From M3007 sp964621185 (GTDB taxonomy: Bacteria > Bacteroidota > Bacteroidia > Chitinophagales > Saprospiraceae): 64,000 bases of DNA. Where the stretch lies: positions 178,684-242,683 of the forward strand of contig CAZULM010000002.1 of assembly GCA_964621185.1 (NCBI GenBank). The letters run 5' to 3'. Below the pieces are notes generated by a model. The model did no database searches. It was not told the origin of the DNA and saw nothing but the letters and a program-made list of their open reading frames with translations. A program made the position numbers and the translations under genes. Below are positions 59,323 to 64,000 of the stretch, piece after piece (position 1 is the first letter of the stretch; every line of letters begins with the position of its first letter).

Positions 59323-59360
59323 ACGCAATTTTGACTACAATTCTGTAGTCAAAATTGCGT
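59323..59360. promoter_or_regulatory. Perfect 17-bp palindrome between HTH and DUF262 genes
   Basis: ACGCAATTTTGACTACA (59323-59339) and its exact reverse complement (59344-59360) flank ATTC. The left end overlaps the HTH gene's -7-like box. A very strong candidate operator for the HTH protein. Confidence 0.85.
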
Positions 59361-59421
59361 GTAACAATCGTTCTCGGGAACTAAAATAGTAAAAAATACA
59401 CCATAAAACAAAATCCTTGAA

Positions 59422-61278
59422 ATGGACAAAGCGGCAGAACTCAATTCCAAAATTGAAGCAAACGATATTACCCTCGCTGGAATACTGGATAAGCAAAAAT
59501 TTACTATTGACTACTTTCAACGTGAATATCGTTGGGAACAAAAGCATATTGGGCAGCTCATAGATGATTTAACGACAGCATTTTTAAGTAAATATGACCC
59601 AAAGCACGAAAGGGAGGAAGTAGAAAACTATAATAGTTACTACATGGGTCCAATCGTGATGAGCAGCAGTGGCGGCAAATTGTCAATCATTGACGGTCAA
59701 CAGCGGTTGACATCCCTCACTTTGCTTTTGATGTATCTGAATAATCGCCAAAAATCTACGGAAAGTAAGGAAGCCGTTGAAACTTTGATTTTTTCCGAGA
59801 GGTACGGAAATAAGTCATACAATATGCAAGTGCCAGAAAGAGAGAAATGCTTTGATAGTCTTTTTACAACGGGTTTTTATGAAATAGATAAAGACGATGA
59901 TGAAAGTGTAATTGCTTTAACAAACAGATATAACGACATCGTTGAATTATTCCCAGAAGAAATTGATGATTTTGCTTTGGTCTATTTCATTTCGTGGCTC
60001 AAAGAGAAGTTAATTTTCGTGAAAATCGTGACTTACAGTGAAGAAAACGCCTACATAATTTTTGAAACGATGAATGACCGAGGGTTGAATTTGACACCAG
60101 CCGAAATGCTCAAAGGCTATCTTCTTTCCAAAGTCAAGTCGAATACTAAAAAAACAGAACTAAACGAGTTGTGGAAAGACAGGATACAAACCCTTCACGC
60201 TTGGTCTCAATTTGAAGATTTAGAATTTTTTAAAACTTGGTTGAGAGCAAAATATGCTGAAACAATTAGGCCGGGGCGAAAAGGCTCAACAAATGAGGAC
60301 TTTGAAAAAATCGGCACATCTTTTCATACTTGGGTAAAGGATAAACTGGGCTCGATTGGCTTACAATCAGAGAAAGAATTTATCCATTTTGTTGAAGTCA
60401 GTTTCAAGTTCTATGCTGGGTTATACCTAAAAATACTAAACGCTCAAAAAGAAGAAAAGACTGGATTGAGTAAGGTTTACTTCATTGATTACTTTGGTGT
60501 TGCACGTTCGCTTTCGTATCCTTTGCTTTTTGCCTCTATCAATGAAACAGATACCGAGGAAGTGCAAAACCAAAAACTGCAAACAGTCGCACATTTCCTC
60601 GATTGCTTCGCAGTTTTCAGGTCAGTCAATCAAAGGACGCTTGGACAAAGTTCGATAAGATATACACTTTATTCGCTCGTCAAAGAGATACGAAATAAGT
60701 CAGTTGAAGAATTGCGGATAATTTTGAGCCGAAAAATTTCGGAGCAAGAAGAAAATTTAGAAGGTATTTGGAGATTCACTTTGAATCAACAAAACAAGCG
60801 TTTCGCGCGATATTTTCTTTCACGTTTGACCCAGTTTATTGAGGAAGGAAGCGGAATAAATTCTGATATTGATACCTATATGTCAGACAATGTGAAGAAA
60901 CCAGCACAAATTGAGCATATTTGGGCAGATGTACATGAATACAGGAAAGACGAGTTCGACCAGAAAAGTGATTTCCAATGGTTCAGAAATACTTTTGGTG
61001 GACTCATTTTATTGCCTTGGGGAACAAACCAATCGTTCAATAAAGACCCATACAGTAAAAAACTTCCCCACTATTTGAAGCAAAACCTTCTTGCTCAAAC
61101 CTTGAACGCGGGTTGCTACGAAAAGAACCCGAATTTCATAAATTGGTATAAAAACGAAGGGCTGAATTTCAAACCTTATCCAGAATTTAGAAAGGCGGAT
61201 GTTGAAGAAAGAACCGGACTTTACAAAGCCATTGCAGAAAAGATTTGGTCGGCTGAAAAACTAGACCCGTCAGTATAA
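59422..61278 (+). CDS. DUF262/DUF1524 GmrSD-like protein
   Basis: 618 residues. DUF262 (GmrS-like) features: FTIDYFQREYRWEQKHIGQLIDDL near 27, IIDGQQRLTSLTLL near 89-102 (the DGQQR motif, a ParB/Srx-like NTPase signature) and FETMNDRGLNLTPAEMLKGYLL near 214. The C-terminal region is DUF1524 (GmrD-like, HNH nuclease superfamily), with IEHIWADVHEY near 497 and FGGLILLPWGTNQSFNKDPY near 535; the His of the IEHI motif is kept, but the usual P-x-N-S form is altered. GmrSD enzymes cut modified phage DNA. AT-rich relative to neighbours. Divergent from the HTH gene across a perfect palindrome; followed by a cassette-like hairpin. Confidence 0.88.
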   Translation: MDKAAELNSKIEANDITLAGILDKQKFTIDYFQREYRWEQKHIGQLIDDLTTAFLSKYDPKHEREEVENYNSYYMGPIVMSSSGGKLSIIDGQQRLTSLTLLLMYLNNRQKSTESKEAVETLIFSERYGNKSYNMQVPEREKCFDSLFTTGFYEIDKDDDESVIALTNRYNDIVELFPEEIDDFALVYFISWLKEKLIFVKIVTYSEENAYIIFETMNDRGLNLTPAEMLKGYLLSKVKSNTKKTELNELWKDRIQTLHAWSQFEDLEFFKTWLRAKYAETIRPGRKGSTNEDFEKIGTSFHTWVKDKLGSIGLQSEKEFIHFVEVSFKFYAGLYLKILNAQKEEKTGLSKVYFIDYFGVARSLSYPLLFASINETDTEEVQNQKLQTVAHFLDCFAVFRSVNQRTLGQSSIRYTLYSLVKEIRNKSVEELRIILSRKISEQEENLEGIWRFTLNQQNKRFARYFLSRLTQFIEEGSGINSDIDTYMSDNVKKPAQIEHIWADVHEYRKDEFDQKSDFQWFRNTFGGLILLPWGTNQSFNKDPYSKKLPHYLKQNLLAQTLNAGCYEKNPNFINWYKNEGLNFKPYPEFRKADVEERTGLYKAIAEKIWSAEKLDPSV

Positions 61279-61305
61279 AGCATTGAAAATGAATATAATG
61301 AGAAT

Positions 61306-61373
61306 CCGAGAACAATGCATGGCCTCACATGGCCGACTAAGCGCGGCCACGTAGCCCATGCCTACGTTCTCGG
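61306..61373. repeat. Long imperfect hairpin between DUF262 and FAD genes (cassette-boundary-like)
   Basis: CCGAGAAC (61306-61313) pairs with GTTCTCGG (61366-61373). Inside, GCATGG, CT and TGGCCG pair with matching right-hand blocks, separated by small bulges. The shape (AAC ... GTT ends, bulged long stem) recalls integron attC sites, but the outer bases do not fit RYYYAAC/GTTRRRY. Confidence 0.6.
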
Positions 61374-61407
61374 CAAAAATGAAAAAATAAAATAATAAAA
61401 TAAAAAC

Positions 61408-63855
61408 ATGAGTTGTCCAACTTCAATCGCAGGAACTCCAAGTGAGTCACCCAAAACTTTATCAAACTGGGCAAGAAATGTTGAGTTTACTACTCAGCAA
61501 TCTTTTACACCTTCTACAAGAGGTGAAATAGTAGAAATAATTAGACTTTCTGAGGCTAACCCCCAAGGAAGAGTAAAATGGACTGGTAGTCGGTGGTCAT
61601 TTATGCCTACGTTTGTCACACACGATGTAATAATCGAAAGTGATGATATTTTTGGATTGGTAGAAATTGATAGAGGAAACGGCGATGTCAACCAGAGAAA
61701 AATACTAACGCATCTGTCTTTGAACCCAAATGCACAAGGACTCTTGGACGAGGGGTTGTTAGTACACATTAAAGGGGGTACGAAAATATTTAATGTAAAC
61801 AGACTTTTACATGGACTACCACTTTTACCCAATAGGACTATTCACCCAATCCCCGACGATGAATCCCCAAGTAATTTAATGTGTTCGCCAAGTAGTAGAG
61901 CAATGCCTACGTTAGGCGGTTCAGGAGGTCAATCCATTGCAGGTGCAATTTCTACTGGAACTCATGGTGGAGACATTCAAATTAGCCCAATTGCAGATGC
62001 TGTCATGGCTATTCATCTCATTGGTCCTGGTGGACAAGAATGGTGGATTGAAAGAAGTGGTGGCTTAACGGAGGGAAGTGATGAGGATACAAGGTTAGAA
62101 TTACAAAGGATTGCAACAACTGTCCCAGATGCAGGCAATGAGTTATGCGCTGATATAATAGTCAGAAAAGATAATGATATTTTCAATGCTGTCATGGTGT
62201 CGCTTGGGAGAATGGGTTTTATTTACTCCTTAGTCATTAGAGTTGAAAAGCCTTTTAAATTAAAAGAAAGGCGGCGAGATGACATTTGGGAAACGTTTAG
62301 AAATAATTTAACCAATTTAAGTTTATTACAAAATTTTGACTCAACTCACCCTGACACACGATTAAGAGTTGGTAATATTCATTACTTGAATGTTTTGATT
62401 ATGCCTTTTCGCAATAATTCAGGGCAACATATTTGCAAAGTTGCAACCCGTGAAAGATTTGCACCAAATATTGGGGATAATTGTGCAGGATTGCCGCCAA
62501 CAGAACCAACAGGTAGTGGCGGTGCTGAAATAAGCAGCACAATTACAAGTTGGTTGTGCAAACTTGCTGATGTGCGAGTAATATTATTATTTCTTGTACC
62601 TCTACTTGCTTCATTGATAGCATTAGCGGGTTTGTTGGCTGCTTCTATTGGAGTGCTTGCTGCAATACCTTTTATTGGTTGGGCATTGGCTGCCGCAGCA
62701 ATTGCTGCATTGGCAGCATTAACAGTAGTAATCACAGCACTAACTGCACTAATCGGGTATCTTACTGTTAGCGGCAGCCTAACATCAAGAGAGTTAATTG
62801 CGGCAATTAGCGACTTTGCGTTTAGATTTGGATTTAGAGAGGTAATGATAAATGCCTTAACTGAACTTTTCAATTCGGCTTACCCTGTTACAAGAGGCGG
62901 CGAACCTAAAATTGATACTGCATTCAGTTGGAAAATAATGGATACTTATGGGTACGACGGAGAAAGTTTTTGTGAAAAAGCAGACTCTATGGATTTTGGC
63001 TTTGATGCTTTTGCAAACAATGCCAGCGGTTTACCAATTTATTTTGATTTTATAGACGGTGTATTACAGATTTTTGAAGATTTAAGAAATAGGAATATCG
63101 TAATTGCCGGAAATTTGGCTTTGAGATATTCAAGGAACACCAATTCATTGTTAGGAATGTCAAGATTTCCTACAACTTGCCATATTGAAATTGCTGCATT
63201 AAGAGACTTTGCTGGTAATACGGAATTTATTGAAAGAGTACAACAACTTGCACAAAGATTTAATGCCGTTCCAAGTTGGGGTCAGTTAATAAATCATTAT
63301 AACGCTTTGGATATTAGTCGAATACATGGGGCTAACTTGGTTCAATGGAGACGTGTTCTAACGAATCTCATAAGAGTAGGCGGAGGGCGAGATTTTACTT
63401 TTAGCAATAATTTCACCCAAATGTACAATTTAGAACCATTTGAGAATACGCCTATATCTGCAATTACTGTTGATATAATGGTTGGAGGTGATAGCCTTGG
63501 TGATACTGATTGGTTAAGGCATGATGTAAGTCAAGATTTTTTATTTGTTAGATTAAGAAGTTCGGCAACTGTTGAAATCAGTCTAAATGAAAATACAACA
63601 TGGAACGCATTTTCAACGCATTCACGTAGAATTGATTTGCCATTAGGCACTGTTTGGGGAGATGTTTTAGCGGTAGGCATTCGGCATGTTGCTGCGGGTA
63701 ACGATTGGAATGCTGACAACTGGACTATGGATAGGATAGTAATTTCGTCAATTACGCCTACTGATGTAGTCATGGAAAGGTTCAATACAACTGGCACTCC
63801 GATTCATCAATTTCAAAAAAATGCAAACCAGATTTGGGAACATTCTTTTGAGTAA
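61408..63855 (+). CDS. FAD-linked oxidase-like protein with internal membrane segment and PLAT-like C-terminus
   Basis: 815 residues. Residues about 20-260 resemble the PCMH/FAD-binding_4 domain of lactone/alditol oxidases: KWTGSRWSFMPTF, KGGTKIFNVNRLL and LGGSGGQSIAGAISTGTHGG. At about 388-456 there is a long Ala/Leu/Ile-rich stretch (LLFLVPLLASLIALAGLLAA onward) able to form two or three membrane helices, which is not normal for this family. About 480-700 resembles the substrate-binding half. The end (VDIMVGGDSLGDTD...WGDVLAVGIRHV...NWTMDRIVIS) looks like a PLAT/LH2-type sandwich. No signal peptide. AT-rich. It follows the DUF262 gene; function is unknown, perhaps peroxide-producing at a membrane. 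Confidence 0.65.
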   Translation: MSCPTSIAGTPSESPKTLSNWARNVEFTTQQSFTPSTRGEIVEIIRLSEANPQGRVKWTGSRWSFMPTFVTHDVIIESDDIFGLVEIDRGNGDVNQRKILTHLSLNPNAQGLLDEGLLVHIKGGTKIFNVNRLLHGLPLLPNRTIHPIPDDESPSNLMCSPSSRAMPTLGGSGGQSIAGAISTGTHGGDIQISPIADAVMAIHLIGPGGQEWWIERSGGLTEGSDEDTRLELQRIATTVPDAGNELCADIIVRKDNDIFNAVMVSLGRMGFIYSLVIRVEKPFKLKERRRDDIWETFRNNLTNLSLLQNFDSTHPDTRLRVGNIHYLNVLIMPFRNNSGQHICKVATRERFAPNIGDNCAGLPPTEPTGSGGAEISSTITSWLCKLADVRVILLFLVPLLASLIALAGLLAASIGVLAAIPFIGWALAAAAIAALAALTVVITALTALIGYLTVSGSLTSRELIAAISDFAFRFGFREVMINALTELFNSAYPVTRGGEPKIDTAFSWKIMDTYGYDGESFCEKADSMDFGFDAFANNASGLPIYFDFIDGVLQIFEDLRNRNIVIAGNLALRYSRNTNSLLGMSRFPTTCHIEIAALRDFAGNTEFIERVQQLAQRFNAVPSWGQLINHYNALDISRIHGANLVQWRRVLTNLIRVGGGRDFTFSNNFTQMYNLEPFENTPISAITVDIMVGGDSLGDTDWLRHDVSQDFLFVRLRSSATVEISLNENTTWNAFSTHSRRIDLPLGTVWGDVLAVGIRHVAAGNDWNADNWTMDRIVISSITPTDVVMERFNTTGTPIHQFQKNANQIWEHSFE

Positions 63856-63870
63856 TAAAAAAGCCGAGAA

Positions 63871-63949
63871 CAACGGATGTACGTCCATGCCGCCAAAAGC
63901 CCACGCTCAAAGCCAACGCACGGCGGCACGGGCGTACATCCCACCGTTG
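63871..63949. repeat. Long imperfect hairpin after the FAD-oxidase-like gene
   Basis: CAACGG, ATGTACG and TGCCGCC on the left pair with GGCGGCA, CGTACAT and CCGTTG on the right, with bulges and a 26-base loop. It is preceded by GCCGAGAACAA, shared with the start of the hairpin at 61306, and ends GTTGGGC, which fits the attC R' form GTTRRRY. Confidence 0.6.
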
Positions 63950-63976
63950 GGCGATATTATAAAGCCCAACGGTGGG
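63940..63976. terminator. Perfect 13-bp inverted repeat at window end
   Basis: CCCACCGTTGGGC (63940-63952), 11-base loop, GCCCAACGGTGGG (63964-63976). It overlaps the right side of the previous hairpin. It could be a terminator (no T run) or the end of one boundary site and start of the next (GCCCAAC fits RYYYAAC). Confidence 0.5.
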
Positions 63977-64000
63977 CTAACCTAAAACCACCGAAAAAGA

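Noticed and set aside
61306..61373. Canonical integron attC site
   Set aside because: Outer bases are CGAGAAC/GTTCTCG, not RYYYAAC/GTTRRRY, and no IntI gene is visible; kept only as attC-like.

Overview
The window looks like chromosome of a free-living Bacteroidota bacterium, most likely of the Saprospirales type (Haliscomenobacter/Lewinella-like). This is inferred from four proteins with type A and one with type B C-terminal sorting domains of the type IX secretion system (T9SS), SprB-like and 'gliding-motility C-terminal' modules, a DUF4834 protein, TAnnTTTG -7 promoter boxes, and many intergenic short-period repeats. No tRNA, rRNA, CRISPR array, transposase or integrase gene was seen.

Layout. 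1-12 kb is housekeeping: a cut GT39-like glycosyltransferase, an EamA/DUF4834/RluA operon, a PlsC-like acyltransferase, an M20 dipeptidase, a saccharopine dehydrogenase-like enzyme, an AstE/AspA-like hydrolase, a YfiT/DinB enzyme fused to a histone-H1-like tail, an AlkA-like glycosylase, and a glutamate-cysteine ligase-like protein fused to CBS domains. 12-27 kb is rich in secreted proteins: a barrel-like protein, a BAAT-type hydrolase, a Crp/Fnr regulator, a seven-repeat T9SS protein, a second small T9SS protein, a lipid kinase, a secreted GH13 amylase-like enzyme and a P-domain/SprB T9SS protein. 27-31.6 kb holds a decayed GH3 beta-glucosidase, a DUF1761 protein, a Fic protein beside a perfect palindrome, and a GH3-auxin-type acyl-adenylating enzyme. 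31.8-40.4 kb has a 2305-residue type B T9SS surface protein followed 42 bp later by an orphan contractile tail-sheath protein. 40.4-48.1 kb has two paralogous ThuA + sugar-dehydrogenase + PKD + cytochrome c + CBM lipoproteins.

49.3-53.8 kb is an apparent operon of two P-loop NTPases (an AAA/archaeal-type ATPase and a STAND-like ATPase with twelve exact 33-residue Sel1/TPR repeats), preceded by a -33/-7 promoter overlapped by a palindrome. 53.8-58.9 kb is again ordinary metabolism and regulation, including a MocR regulator with an inverted-repeat operator.

59.1-64 kb is visibly more AT-rich and looks acquired. A small HTH protein and a GmrSD-like DUF262 protein diverge from a perfect 17-bp palindrome, and a very unusual FAD-oxidase-like protein with an internal membrane segment follows. 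Each of the two large genes is followed by a long imperfect hairpin that looks like a cassette boundary. The best candidates for an undescribed system are this island, the tandem-ATPase operon, and the sheath/giant-adhesin pair.
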